The translations under genes and the position numbers were made by a program. A stretch of DNA of 64,000 nucleotides, from the NCBI RefSeq assembly GCF_902167145.1, contig NC_050100.1, positions 192,193,439 to 192,257,438 on the forward strand. Reading direction: 5' to 3'. The notes under the pieces are model-generated. The model saw nothing but the letters and a program-made list of their open reading frames with translations, did no database searches and had not been told where the DNA came from. This DNA comes from Zea mays (Eukaryota > Streptophyta > Magnoliopsida > Poales > Poaceae). How positions within the stretch are numbered: position 1 is the first letter of the stretch; every line of letters begins with the position of its first letter. This document shows, piece after piece, positions 33,934 through 45,025 of this stretch.

Positions 33934-36900
33934 ATGATGAATACACACAAAGTTCATGAGTCTTTGGTCACAGACAGTTCGGCCGCCAAGGCCGGATGGT
34001 CTGGTCTTTCACAAAAGAGTTCGGACTTTAAGACCGAGCATCTACCACAGCGAAAAGACAGTATTACGGATGATCCGGTCCCCGAGACCGGAAATTCCGC
34101 CATCACACAAAGATCATCTGATTCCTCTGTGGGGGACATGATAGAGGAATTCAGAGATCTTGATAAACTAGGACAGGGGTTTACATCGGCCGATCCTTTG
34201 GAGGAGATTGACATAGGAGATGGTAAAACTTCAAGGCCGACTTTTGTAAACAAGACCCTGGAGACCGATTCTAGAAATGAGATGATCGGTCTATTGAAGG
34301 AATATTCAGATTGCTTTGCTTGGAATTATACTGAGATGCCTGGATTAAGCCGAGAGATCGTAGAGCATCGGTTGCCTATTAAATCTGGTTTCAGACCTTT
34401 CAAGCAAAGAGCTAGAACATTTCGTCCGGATCTTCTCCCACGCATCAAGGACGAAATCCACCGGCTGCTAGAAGCTGATTTTATCAGACCTTGCAGATAC
34501 GCAGAGTGGGTCTCCAATATTGTGCCGGTGGAGAAGAAGGAGACAGGTAAACTTAGAGTATGCATTGATTTTCGCAATTTAAATAGAGCAACTCCTAAAG
34601 ACGAATATCCTATGCCCATAGCCGACACATTAATCAATAATGCATCAGGAAATAGAATTATTAGCTTCCTTGATGGTAATGCTGGATATAATCAGATTTT
34701 CATGGCCGAAGAAGATACGTCTAAAACGGCCTTTATATGTCCAGGCTTCATTGGTTTATTTGAGTGGGTTGTCATGACATTTGGTTTGAAAAATGCTGGT
34801 GCTACTTATCAGAGGGCTATGAATTTGATCTTCCATGAATTGTTAGGAAACACTGTGGAAGTTTACATTGATGATATTGTAGTCAAATCGGCTGAGTTTA
34901 GTTCTCATATAGCTGATTTGCGTAAAGCCTTTGATAAAATGCGTCAGTATGGTTTGAAAATGAACCCACGTAAATGTGCTTTTGGAGTGTCGGCTGGTAA
35001 GTTTTTAGGATTTGTCATACATGAACATGGTATAGAAATAGACCCTGACCGAATCAAGTCTATTCGGAATGTGGGACCTCCGACCTGTAAGGTCGAGGTA
35101 CAGAGGTTTCTCGGCAAGGTGAATTATTTACGAAGGTTTATTTCTAACTTAGCCGGGAAGATTGATGCCTTCACCCCTATCCTTCGGCTTAAGAATGATG
35201 CTGAATTCACTTGGGGGGCAGAGCAACAGGAAGCATTTGATCTCATTAAAAAATACTTGTCTTCGGCTCCCGTGTTAAAAGCACCACAAGTAGGAGCACC
35301 ATTCAGATTATACATTGCAGCTGAAGACAAGGTTATTGGGGCTGTTCTGACACAAGAAACTGAGGGGAAGGAGCATGTGGTGACATATCTAAGCCGAAGG
35401 TTGGTGGATGCTGAAACAAGGTACACTTTTATTGAAAAGTTATGCTTATGCTTGTTTTATGCATGCACCAAATGTAGATGTTATTTACTGTCTAGTCATT
35501 GCACTGTTTCTGGTCAAGCCGATGTAATCAAGTACATGTTGCATAACCCAATTATGAGTGGTAGAATTGGTAAATGGGCTTATGCACTCATAGAATATGA
35601 CTTGGCTTATGAACCATTGAAATCTATGAAAGGCCAAGTCGTAGCGGATTTTATTGTAGAACATCGGGTTAATGATATTCATGAACTAGACATATCATAC
35701 CTCACTATTACTCCTTGGACTTTATATTTTGATGGATCGGTTTGCAATGAAGGGCAAGGAATTGCCATTGTGCTTGTTTCACCAAGTAATGTCTCCTTTG
35801 ACTTCTCTAGCCGATTGAAAACGTATTGCACTAATAATCAAGCCGAATATGAGGCCCTCCTATTCGGTTTAGAACTTTTAAATGGTATGGGAGTAAAACA
35901 TGTGAAGGTATTTGGTGATTCTCAGCTGGTTGTCCAACAAGTGTTAGAAGAATATCAATGTCTTGATGGTACTCTAAATAGCTATCTTGAGAAATGTTGG
36001 AGCATAATCCATTCTTTTGACGAATTCAGTATTCGGCATATCTCTAGAGTTGAGAATCATAGAGCTAACGACTTGGCACAAGATGCATCGGGTTATCGGA
36101 TAAAGAGAGGGAAATTTCACAAAACTGAAAATCTGATAACCAGTGCAGAGCCAAATTCCCAGGTCGCGGACCGTCCGCGTGTTGACGCCGGACCGTCCGA
36201 GGTTACCAGAAGGGTTCTCTTAATCGATTCGGCTGACAATGAAGCCGATACAAGTGATTGGAGGACACCTATACTTAATTATTTGCAAAATCCCAATATC
36301 AGGACAGATAAGAACATTCGGCGAACAGCTTTCAAGTATGTGTTGATGAGTGATGAACTTTACCGCCGAACGGTTAATGATATCCTGCTTAAGTGCTTGG
36401 GCCCAGACGATGCTATATTAGCCATGGCCGAAGTACATGAAGGAATTTGTGGTACCCATCAATCAGCTCCAAAGATGAAGTGGTTGTTGCGAAGGTCTGG
36501 TTTTTATTGGCCTAGTATGACAGCTGATTGTTTCAAGTACTACAAGGGGTGCCAAGTGTGTCAAAAATTCGGCGACCTACAGTTGGTCCCTGCAGCCGAA
36601 TTACATCCTATCATCAAGCCTTGGCCATTCAGAGGATGGGGATTAGACTTTATTGGAGAAATTCATCCTTCGTCATCAAAAGGGCATCGGTTTGTGTTAG
36701 TTGCCACTGACTATTTCACCAAATGGACTGAAGCCGTTGCTCTAAAGAACATGACGCACAAGGAGGTAATTGAGTTCATAACTGAGCATATTATTCATAG
36801 ATTCGGCATTCCCCAGACCTTGACTACAGATCAAGGTACTTCTTTTATGTCAAAAGAGGTACGTGAATTTGCTGAATTATACAGAATTAAGCTGCTTAAT

Positions 36901-37515
36901 TCGTCTCCATATTATGCTCAGGCCAATGGACAGGCCGAGTCTAGTAATAGGACGTTGATTAATTTGATAAAGAAAAAGGTATCTGATAATCCTAGACATT
37001 GGCATAAGATTTTGTCTGAAGCTTTATGGGCTCATAGAATATCTAAGCATAGTGCTACTAAAGTATCTCCTTTTGAGCTTGTCTATGGGCAGGAAGCAGT
37101 GTTACCTGTGGAAATAAGTTTGAATGCTGTCAGGGTTGCCAGACAAAATGATCTAACTGTTACTGATTATTATAATTCAATGATGGATAATATTGATGAG
37201 GTGACCGACAAGAGGATGATAGCTTTAGGAGCAATAGAAAAGGACAAGATCATGGTAACCAGGGCCTACAACAAGAAGGTCAAAGCAAAATCATTCCAAG
37301 TAGGAGACTTGGTGTGGAAGACCATTCTACCTCTAAGGAATAAAGACCGAAAGTTCGGGAAATGGTCGCCAAGCTGGGAGGGTCCTTATAAAGTGAAACA
37401 GGTGATGTCTGGTAACGCTTATTTACTACAAACATTACAAGGCAAGGATTTACCTAAGGCTTTGAATGGGCGTTTCCTCAAACAGTACCATCCTAGTATG
37501 TGGCAAGATGTCTAA
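33934..37515 (+). CDS. Gypsy element pol: reverse transcriptase, RNase H, integrase
   Basis: A 1193-residue frame from the ATG at 33934, 7 bases after the protease stop. The first 100 residues are a linker. The reverse transcriptase has KLRVCIDFRNLN and the catalytic YIDDIVVKS near 310. RNase H begins near 597 (LYFDGSVCNEGQG) and has NNQAEYEALLFGL. The integrase finger is at about 834-879 (HEGICGTHQ...CQVCQKF). The core has Asp in GLDFIGE (about 904), Asp in LTTDQGTSF (about 963) and Glu in GQAESSNRT (about 998). No stop or frameshift interrupts it, so the enzymes look intact although gag is broken. Two GGACCGTCC palindromes (36166-36200) lie between RNase H and integrase. Confidence 0.92.
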   Translation: MMNTHKVHESLVTDSSAAKAGWSGLSQKSSDFKTEHLPQRKDSITDDPVPETGNSAITQRSSDSSVGDMIEEFRDLDKLGQGFTSADPLEEIDIGDGKTSRPTFVNKTLETDSRNEMIGLLKEYSDCFAWNYTEMPGLSREIVEHRLPIKSGFRPFKQRARTFRPDLLPRIKDEIHRLLEADFIRPCRYAEWVSNIVPVEKKETGKLRVCIDFRNLNRATPKDEYPMPIADTLINNASGNRIISFLDGNAGYNQIFMAEEDTSKTAFICPGFIGLFEWVVMTFGLKNAGATYQRAMNLIFHELLGNTVEVYIDDIVVKSAEFSSHIADLRKAFDKMRQYGLKMNPRKCAFGVSAGKFLGFVIHEHGIEIDPDRIKSIRNVGPPTCKVEVQRFLGKVNYLRRFISNLAGKIDAFTPILRLKNDAEFTWGAEQQEAFDLIKKYLSSAPVLKAPQVGAPFRLYIAAEDKVIGAVLTQETEGKEHVVTYLSRRLVDAETRYTFIEKLCLCLFYACTKCRCYLLSSHCTVSGQADVIKYMLHNPIMSGRIGKWAYALIEYDLAYEPLKSMKGQVVADFIVEHRVNDIHELDISYLTITPWTLYFDGSVCNEGQGIAIVLVSPSNVSFDFSSRLKTYCTNNQAEYEALLFGLELLNGMGVKHVKVFGDSQLVVQQVLEEYQCLDGTLNSYLEKCWSIIHSFDEFSIRHISRVENHRANDLAQDASGYRIKRGKFHKTENLITSAEPNSQVADRPRVDAGPSEVTRRVLLIDSADNEADTSDWRTPILNYLQNPNIRTDKNIRRTAFKYVLMSDELYRRTVNDILLKCLGPDDAILAMAEVHEGICGTHQSAPKMKWLLRRSGFYWPSMTADCFKYYKGCQVCQKFGDLQLVPAAELHPIIKPWPFRGWGLDFIGEIHPSSSKGHRFVLVATDYFTKWTEAVALKNMTHKEVIEFITEHIIHRFGIPQTLTTDQGTSFMSKEVREFAELYRIKLLNSSPYYAQANGQAESSNRTLINLIKKKVSDNPRHWHKILSEALWAHRISKHSATKVSPFELVYGQEAVLPVEISLNAVRVARQNDLTVTDYYNSMMDNIDEVTDKRMIALGAIEKDKIMVTRAYNKKVKAKSFQVGDLVWKTILPLRNKDRKFGKWSPSWEGPYKVKQVMSGNAYLLQTLQGKDLPKALNGRFLKQYHPSMWQDV

Positions 37516-37569
37516 GAAAACCGATGTGATCACATCGAGTTAGTTGCTTTTGGTTCGCCCAGCTCCACC

Positions 37570-37587
37570 AAAAGGCAGGGGGGCATA
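37570..37587 (+). other. Gypsy element polypurine tract
   Basis: AAAAGGCAGGGGGGCATA lies directly before the 3' LTR start at 37588, the usual place of the plus-strand primer. Confidence 0.8.
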
Positions 37588-38306
37588 TGTTCGAACCGGT
37601 TTTGAGCCGGCGGACAGTCCGGCCCTGAGGCCGGACGGTCCACGGTCCGGACGGTCCGCGCCTGTGGGCCGGACGGTCCGCGCGTGCGCAGAACAGATTA
37701 GGGTTCCGAGTTTTGTGCTACGGTTGTTAGCTATATTCGCGGGATTAGCTCGGAATCAGTTGTGTAAAGGGTCCAGCCCCCCTCCTCTATAAATAGAGAG
37801 GTCTACGGCCGATTTGTAATCATCAACAATCGAATCAATACAACTTCTATTTCGCATTTTATCCTAGGAGTAGTTCTAGTCTAGTTTAGCTTTAGCCTTC
37901 CAATCCCCAATTCTTCGTCTCTCTTCGACTCTACGTCGATTAGAGGAGTCTAGGTCGGCCGGCCCGAGCCTAGACACCACCTAGGATCTCTCCTCCCCGA
38001 CGGGGTCCCTCCCGGGAGCGAGATCCAGGCGCCGTCGGCGGTCTTCCGCCGCCCCTGCGCACGCGCGGACCGTCCGGCCCTAGGGCGCGGACCGTCCGGC
38101 CGTCAGGCAGGGAACTCGGGCTCCTGCACCAGGTCGCGGACCGTCCGGCCCTGTGCCGCGGACCGTCCGCGCCTGACCAGAAAGCACCGCCGCCTCGCAC
38201 CAGGCCGCGGACCGTCCGGCCCCCGCGCGCGGACCGTCCGCCTCTGTGCAGAGAGCACCGCCGCTGGTTCTCTTGAGTAATTGGCGCCTCCAAAAAGGCG
38301 TCAACA
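37588..38306 (+). repeat. 3' LTR of the intronic Gypsy element
   Basis: 719 bp, equal in length to the 5' LTR. Differences seen are GTCCACGG against GTCCGCGG near 37640, GTCGGCGG against GTCGACGG near 38038, and CCGGCCC against CCGACCC near 38077. Ends GTCAACA, followed by the target-site copy GATTG. Confidence 0.95.
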
Positions 38307-38311
38307 GATTG

Positions 38312-38366
38312 CCAACAAAGCCCTTCGGACTAGGGAATCCAAGCAAGCTCGTGTATGATTGCTTAC
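38312..38366 (-). other. 5' start of the PEX4 copy 1 5'UTR intron
   Basis: This piece continues the sequence interrupted by the Gypsy element; copy 2 has it uninterrupted. On the minus strand it begins with a splice donor GTAAGC (38361-38366), which puts the Gypsy element inside the intron. Confidence 0.65.
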
Positions 38367-38940
38367 CGAAACGAAAGCGAGGCTGCACACGGTATGCTTA
38401 AAAATAATTCAATTTAAATGTAAATATTAAAATAATAATAATAATAGCACCCACCGGTACCTATTGGACAGGCAATCAAAGTTCTGACTGTCAATCGCGG
38501 TGCCAGTGTAGTGTGTACTTGCATGGAGACGCCATAGACACTTGACATTGTGAAATCAACAACACAATTACACAATTCCTTTTTCGAAAATAAAACACAA
38601 GACGATTACACGTTGGAACCCCCAATCTCTAAACCCAGAATATCATCTAGAAACCTGAGCAGAGAAGCATACCGTGTGCAGACCTTGGAGAGGCCGGCTG
38701 CCGTGTGAGGTAGAGGGAAGGTGGTAGCGGCCGTGGGATGTAGAGGGAGGTGACCGAGAGATGGAAGCTGGCCGCGTCCAATGGAGAGGGAAGCAGCTTC
38801 CGCGGTTGTGAGGAGGCGGCGGTCGGCGGAGGGGGCCGCGAGACCGCAACTCGCGAGAGGAAGACCTGGGGGTGATTGGAGGGGAAAACCTGGGAGATGA
38901 AGATGAGGACGTTGCCTGTCCAATAGGTACCGGTGGCCGG
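38367..38940 (-). other. PEX4 copy 1 candidate 5'UTR exon with a 243-bp copy-specific insert
   Basis: On the minus strand an exon-like GC-rich leader runs to the donor at 38366. The stretch 38610-38940 matches 44699-45025 of copy 2. The segment 38367-38609 is absent from copy 2, and the junction shares TTAC. A 105-codon frame across it (38606-38923) is not like any protein I know and is better read as untranslated leader. Confidence 0.55.
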
Positions 38941-40547
38941 TGGGTGCTATACTTCTTTATTGTTTAACTTCGGTAGTCTATTTGACTTAGGTTGATCATT
39001 CTTGTTATTTTTGGGGCGTAATTGAGGAAATATGTAATTTAATTTAGTTCTAGTAAGTGTACCAAAATGCTGTGTATTTCTAATTATTTCTCTACTATGA
39101 TTTTGTGCGTGAAGACCAAAATGTCTTTCAGTTCCTCCAAGAAAATAGAGCCTGATAACCAGGAAGAGCAGGTAGTTAGATCTGCATTAGCGTGAAATCT
39201 CTGCATATATTTCTTATGTCATAATAAGAAGATATTAGCAAGAAAATGCAGCTATTTTTTAATTAAGAAATACAATTATGTACTTATTTCTTCCTTCCGT
39301 CTAGAGTTTGCTCAGCTCTTGCATAATCTTATCTTCCACACATTTAGGTCTTGTTTGGAAGCTTAGTATTTTTGCAGTTTTGAGATAATACTATGTTATT
39401 TAATGATACTGTGGTATTGAAAGCAAGATATATATTCAAAACAGGAGAACATGCCCACTATCAGGTTTAGACAGCAACTGAACATGCCCACTATCAGGTT
39501 TAGACAGCATGAACTTATTCAGTTCATATAAACAGATTACCTAAACAATATCACAACAGGATCAAGATATATATTCAAAACTGTGCCCACTCAAGACAGC
39601 ATGAACTTATTCAGTTCTAGAAGCACATAACTCAAGACAGCATGAACTTATTCAGTTGATAAACTATCAGGTCTAGACACTAGACAGAACAAAAAAAACG
39701 TTTCCTTGCCGCAGAGGAAGATCTAGCATGAACGAAGTGCCAAGCCTGTCCTCCAGTTCCAAAGAACTGAACCTGCTGCTCTGTCGGCCACCCTTGGAGC
39801 AACAACTAGCCCACCATGGGTTCAATCATGTCCTCCAGTTCCAAAGAACTATCGCGGCGTGAACCTTTGGAACACTAACGGCGCCCGAGACCGGATCAAG
39901 GCTACCATGGGTTCGGATAAATCAAGGCTACCCTTGTAGCAACAACTAGCCCACCCTGCCGTCAGGAAGATCTATCGCGGCTACGATTCACAACCAATAA
40001 TCCTGACGCCGAAGCTAATCACAGATTCACAACCACTAATCCTGAGAGCTTGCTTACAGAGTTACAGGGAAAGGTTACCTTGGCCGGTTGAGCAGGGAAG
40101 CCACCGCCGGAGCTACCGGGAGGAGGGACCGAGGGAGCAGGGAGCCCCGGGAGGAGGGAGCAGCCGAGCAGGGAGCCAGGGAGCACCGGGAGGAGGGAGC
40201 AGCCGAACAGGGAGCACCGGGAGGAGGAGCAGGGAGCGCCGCGTCGGAGGGAGAGGGACCCCGAGAGGCCGAGACCGAGTCGCCGAGACAGAGAGCCGCG
40301 ACCGCCGCACGAAGAGGCAGTAGGACGCAGGTGGGAGGGAGAGTGCGTTAGGGTTAGAGTTGCCGCCTTGCCGGACGCGCATGACTTATACATGGAGTTG
40401 CGGGCTTGCGGCCATGCTGCGGCGGAGTTGGGCCGTCCGCGTGCGCAAGGCAGCCTAGGTCCCAGGTCCCAGCTGAAATTGTTGAACGGGCCGGTTTAAA
40501 AGCTCGGCGGATAACGGGTCGTGCTCGGGCCAACCCAAATGGCTCAG
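38941..40547 (-). other. Upstream region of PEX4 copy 1
   Basis: Aligns with 45020-46627 at roughly 94-95 percent by eye, clearly less than the PEX4 body. It holds short direct repeats: ATGCCCACTATCAGG twice near 39450-39500, CAGCATGAACTTATTCAGTT three times between 39500 and 39660, and TCCTCCAGTTCCAAAGAACT twice near 39750-39850. From about 40380 down to 40083 the minus strand is a GC-rich block with GGGAGCACCGGGAGGAGG-type repeats, ending in a possible splice donor (CCAAG then GTAACC at 40077-40082). It may be a distal leader exon. Confidence 0.5.
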
Positions 40548-40689
40548 GGCGTGTTCGGCTGGCTACAAGCCGACACTGTTGCAGCTGTTTGGATTGCTGC
40601 AGCTGCAATCCATAGAGAGAAAAATACTGTAGAAGCCGCAGCCGCAGCCGGATTGCAGCCGCAGCAAGCCGCAGCGAACAAGCTGTCAA
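40548..40689. mobile_element. Candidate miniature element or filler at the duplication junction
   Basis: About 140 bp absent at the matching place in copy 2 (46627). It starts GGGCGTGTTCGGCTGGCT and ends GCAGCGAACAAGC, imperfectly inverted, with GCAGCCGCAGCC-rich arms. Grass miniature elements often start like this. It lies exactly between the two repeat units. Confidence 0.4.
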
Positions 40690-40767
40690 ATTCTTCGTTT
40701 CAGTTCTCATCTTTTGTTTTTTTTCCTGCATGCATGCATGCATCGCATCGATCTTGATGAATTGCAG

Positions 40768-41448
40768 CGAGGATGGATCATGAAGCCAGCGGGCTACGAC
40801 CCCTGCACGGCGGAGTACTCGGAGGTCTACTTCAATCGACCCGACGTCCAGGCGGCGCTGCACGCGAACGTGACAAAGATCGGCTACAACTGGACACGCT
40901 GCAGGTGCGTCGTGCCTCTCTCTCTTTCTCTCTCTTCTCTCATTACTCTTCAGGTTTTAGGAGCACCGAAACTGAAAAGCTCGAATCGAACTGTGTTGCT
41001 GTTCGCGCATGGAGCGATGCGATCTACACTTGGAACGACGCCGCCTTCTCCACCCTCCCCGTCATCCGCAAGCTGGTCGCCGGCGGCCTCAGGTTGTGGG
41101 TGTTCAGCGGCGACACCGACGGAAGGATCCCCGTGACGTCGACGAGGCTCACCCTCCACAAGCTCGGGCTCAAGACCGTCCAGGAGTGGACGCCGTGGTA
41201 CGACCATCTGCAGGTAACTTAACCTGACTTTTGTTTTTTTCAGGAGCAGCTGCATCGACTGACTCTAACGTCTTCCTCCGCCGAAAAAAAAACAGGTTGG
41301 TGGATGGACGATCGTGTACGAGGGCCTGACATTCGTCACGATCCGCGGCGCTGGGCATGAGGTGCCTTTGCACGCGCCGCGGCAGGCGCTGACGCTCTTC
41401 AGCAACTTCCTGGCAGGCACCAAGATGCCCCCAACGGCGTTCCCCTAA
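40768..41448 (+). pseudogene. Serine carboxypeptidase II-like 3' fragment, copy 2
   Basis: Only the last three exons are duplicated: 40768-40904, 41015-41213 and 41296-41448. They keep the catalytic Asp ([10 protein letters not shown]) and His ([11 protein letters not shown]) but lack the Ser exon, the oxyanion motif and the N-terminus, so it cannot code for an active enzyme. The acceptor before the second exon reads GCATGGAG where copy 1 has GCATGCAG; the AG is kept. All three exons are open. Confidence 0.88.
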
Positions 41449-41934
41449 CTGCTGTCTCCCCCTCTTCTCTCTCTCTCTCTCTCGCTTCTACCAAAGATGC
41501 ATGTGTAATTCGATCGGAAAAAAAGGAAAAGGTTCAGGAATAAAAGTCAGTCAGGTTTTAATAGAGAAGATTCATAATGCTCAAAATCACAACGTACTGT
41601 GCTGTCTCTTGAATGTGTCCTCCAAGACTGTCGCAGTAGCTGACAGCATATGAAACATTAAACAAGACACCTCCGTAGTGTTGCGCAGCAGAAACTGACG
41701 GAAATACTGAGCAACTAAATAAATAGATCAGAAGTAACAACTGTTGAATTCCAGGATTTATTACATCACAGACCAAGCATCGGGAATCCGGGATACAGAA
41801 TACAGAATACACACACATGAATGGTTAGGACTTATTAGGAAACAAGAACCACCAAGTTCACAGACAGACAGCACACAGCAAACCTGACAACATATGGACT
41901 GACATAGGCTCTTGGCTTGGCACATGTTCTACAT

Positions 41935-43907
41935 CTAACCTTTCTTTGGCATGGCAGCCAGCCTTGTATACATGCGGGCCATTGATTGATAGCCTCTGAT
42001 GTCACCCGACCGCAGGAGATTGCCTATGATTGAGCAAAAAGATAGCCAGAAAGTGAGACAGATTCAGACTACTTGATAGGCTTATCTCGGGCAGCACATG
42101 ATTAATCAGAAAGGTATAACTGCACATTTAGAGGATCCTAGCTCATGGTAGCAAAAAGTCCATTGATGATATCATATTAAGAGAGAAAATATATACATAA
42201 ATTTAAAAAGCCAGTGAGATGACGGTGGTATCTTTGCTTTAAGGGCAACAAATCACACAGTAAACCATAAAGATAACAAACATATCAATTGAATGGAAAA
42301 TGAGAAAGACCAGCGTCGCTTATTTTGGTAGGGGCCATATTGTAACGATGTAGATTAATTAGATGGACAGATCAGGCACAGTGGTGATAAGCCTTTCCAC
42401 TGAGCCAAAGGTCCTGGGTTTGACACAGCCTCTCTGCAAAAATGCGGGAGTAAAGCTTGCCTCGGTTGTTCCTTCTCCAGACTCCACTCATGTGGGAGAC
42501 GCTAACACTGGGTTTGTCTGTAGTGTAATTAGATCTAGAAGTTACAACAGCTAGTTGAATTACAAAATAGTGATGCAACTGCTCCTTCAAATCTAGCTGT
42601 GCTGTAGCACAACAGTTCTGCTACTACATTTGATAACTCGGAATGACTTTTTTCTTCTTCTTTTGGCTACCACCTTAAGAGTAAAGAGTGGTTCCCATGC
42701 TGCGATGTCACTCCTGACTCCTGAGTCCTGATACTTGAGATGTATTCTCAGGTCTCCATTACAGCAATAGCTTAATATTTCTTATATGTCCTAAAGTACA
42801 TATGTTAAAGTCCACAACATTAAGATTAATATTATATCAACTCAGTCTAATTCATAAAGATAGAAAAGTAGTAGAACGTCGTAGTTTTTCGTGTACTGTA
42901 GTTTGATATAGAGTGAGAAGAGGTACCTGAATCACAGTTAAGTGGGCTGTCTGGTTCAGGATGGGCCATCAGAGCAATTATCGCTCTACAAACAGACTGA
43001 AGGGTCCATGCAGGGCTCCATGCATTCTTCAATATATCAAGACAAATTTCACCTGTCTAAAAACAGGAAAAAAGGAAACAAATGTAACTAAACAGAAATT
43101 TCCACTTCCCCTTGATTCAGATTTAATAAATGACAAAACAGGGCATTGCAGTCTCATATAACCTTGAAATGCACATTTGGGTGGAAAATTTTGGTTAAAA
43201 ATCGAACTTGAGGAGGCAGTAGAGGATACTGCTCTGGAATTGCGAACGCAAGTTGAAACACACCACCTTCATAAGGTGTTTCAGAAGGGCCCTAACCACA
43301 TAAATATAGATAATTAGAAGAGGCAATAGTAAACGTACGATCTTTCCTGTTACGGCAATAAAAAATAACCTTGATAAGAGCAGTCCACTTGAATATGTTG
43401 GAATCATCACATATTAACTGGATATCAGGGTCAGCTGACTTCTCTCGTTGTACCTCCTTGTACTCCTTGAAAAGCCTTGCCCTAGATGCCTAGAGATAAA
43501 AAAAAATATTGCCAAAAAGCTTTAGGTTTCATGTTAAGAACCCTTGCGGCACAAAATATCCGATGGGTGTGGTGCAGGATTTGATGTAGCATGTAGAAAT
43601 TTCCTGGTTACTATAAACTATATTGCAAGTAATTAACACTTTAACAGGTTCATTTCATTCATCATTATTATACTTATGACATACTTGAACCAATATGGCA
43701 ATACACAATAAACTTGTGGTAACAACAAAAAAATCACATTGCTCCCTATAAAATGCAGATTTCTAGCTATTAGATCTCGCATATTGGTATAATGGATGCA
43801 TCAAGTAGCATAAGGAAACATGATCATTCAAATTTTATGGGATGGCTGGCATATTGCACGGATATGCAATCAATGTGCCAATGAAGCAATGATGCACTCA
43901 CCTGCAT
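41935..43907 (-). CDS. PEX4: PEX4, peroxisomal ubiquitin-conjugating enzyme E2, copy 2
   Basis: Same five coding exons as copy 1: 43902-43907, 43370-43489, 43163-43291, 42927-43056 and 41935-42023, giving 157 residues. The active-site Cys lies in GEICLDIL and the protein ends MPKKG. The tryptophan segment reads AWTLQS, the usual form. The 5'UTR intron (donor GTAAGC at 44693-44698) is uninterrupted and under 1 kb, in contrast to copy 1. Undisturbed leader and conserved residues make this the better candidate for the main PEX4 gene. Copy 1 is also coding-intact. Confidence 0.94.
42365..42525 (+). mobile_element. tRNA-derived SINE in the last PEX4 intron, copy 2
   Basis: Duplicate of the SINE at 26612-26772 (offset 15753), with the same TAATTAGAT flanks. 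Confidence 0.8.
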
Positions 43908-44698
43908 CTTCTCCTTTCTCTACTAGAGTTATGACCACAGTGCTGATATAGGCAAATGCGTCGCTGAATGCTGGCAAAATAAGAAATAAGACTAAGTTCG
44001 AAAGATACAGTGAAACTCTATAGTGAAAATGAACCATGATGGGCTTATCACGGGTAGGGATGTCAACGGGGCTGCTCCCCGTCGGGGACTGCTCCCCGTA
44101 CCCGTACCCACCAAAATAAAAATTCCCTGTTCCCCGTCCCCGTCCCCGTCGGGTATACGGGGATCCGATGGGGAAAAATCCCCGCCAACAGCCCAGTTAA
44201 AAATCATGTCCAGCACAATAAATCAGTAGCATATTACATTTGCAAATATATAAACAACACAAATCATAGCAGCTATTGCAACTATGGCATGGTACATCAC
44301 AAGTCACTAATACAATAATAAGAAGTAATAACCCTATTATATAGTACAGCCACAATGCCACATAGCAGTACCAGACTACTAGCTATTACACACATGAATG
44401 AAGCCGAGCAGCCGAGCAGCACGTGACCCCCTAAATTTTGGTAAACAAGCTGCACCAACACCTTGATTAGATAACAAGAAAGCAAGAACTCGTACACTGT
44501 CAACTCATGTCGACCTTGCCCGTTTTCAAGAACAAAAATCTAGACAGGCCACGGATCGATGTATTGGATTAGCAGGGCATCCGTCAGCACACAAATCTAC
44601 AACTAACTGAACGAATCAGAAGAAGGATTTTAGGGTTCGATTGCCAACAAAGCCCTTCGGACTAGGGAATCCAAGCAAGCTCGTGTATGATTGCTTAC

Positions 44699-45025
44699 AC
44701 GTTGGAACCCCCAATCTCTAAACCCAGAATATCATCTAGAAACCTGAGCAGAGAAGCATACCGTGTGCAGACCTTGGAGAGGCCGGCGGCCGTGTGAGGT
44801 AGAGGAAAGGTGGTAGCGGCCGTGGGATGTAGAGGGAGGTGACCGAGAGATGGAAGCTGGCCGCGTCCAATGGAGAGGGAAGCAGCTTCCGCGGTTGTGA
44901 GGAGGCGGCGGTCGGCGGAGGGGGGCGCGAGACCGCAACTCGCGAGAGGAAGACCTGGGGGTGATTGGAGGGGAAAACCTGGGAGATGAAGATGAGGACG
45001 TTGCCTGTCCAATAGGTACGGGTGG
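44699..45025 (-). other. PEX4 copy 2 candidate 5'UTR exon
   Basis: Minus-strand GC-rich leader ending CCAACGT before the donor GTAAGC. It differs from 38610-38940 by about three substitutions and a 7-bp indel near the distal end, and lacks the 243-bp segment of copy 1. Confidence 0.55.

Larger units (their letters stand above)
28890..38306 (+). mobile_element. Ty3/Gypsy LTR retrotransposon in the PEX4 copy 1 5'UTR intron
   Basis: A 9417-bp element with two 719-bp LTRs and a perfect target-site duplication GATTG at 28885-28889 and 38307-38311. The second copy of the locus (around 44637) has the single empty site. The order gag, protease, reverse transcriptase, RNase H, integrase is Ty3/Gypsy; the gag style and long frames suggest the Tat lineage. 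I do not name the family. The LTRs differ at about three sites. It is in antisense to PEX4. GGACNGTCC palindromes are spread through LTRs and coding region. Confidence 0.95.

Noticed and set aside
38606..38923. 105-codon minus-strand frame upstream of PEX4 (copy at 44695-45012)
   Set aside because: The position and the splice donor fit a 5'UTR exon; composition is Pro/Leu/Ser-rich and the frame differs between copies.
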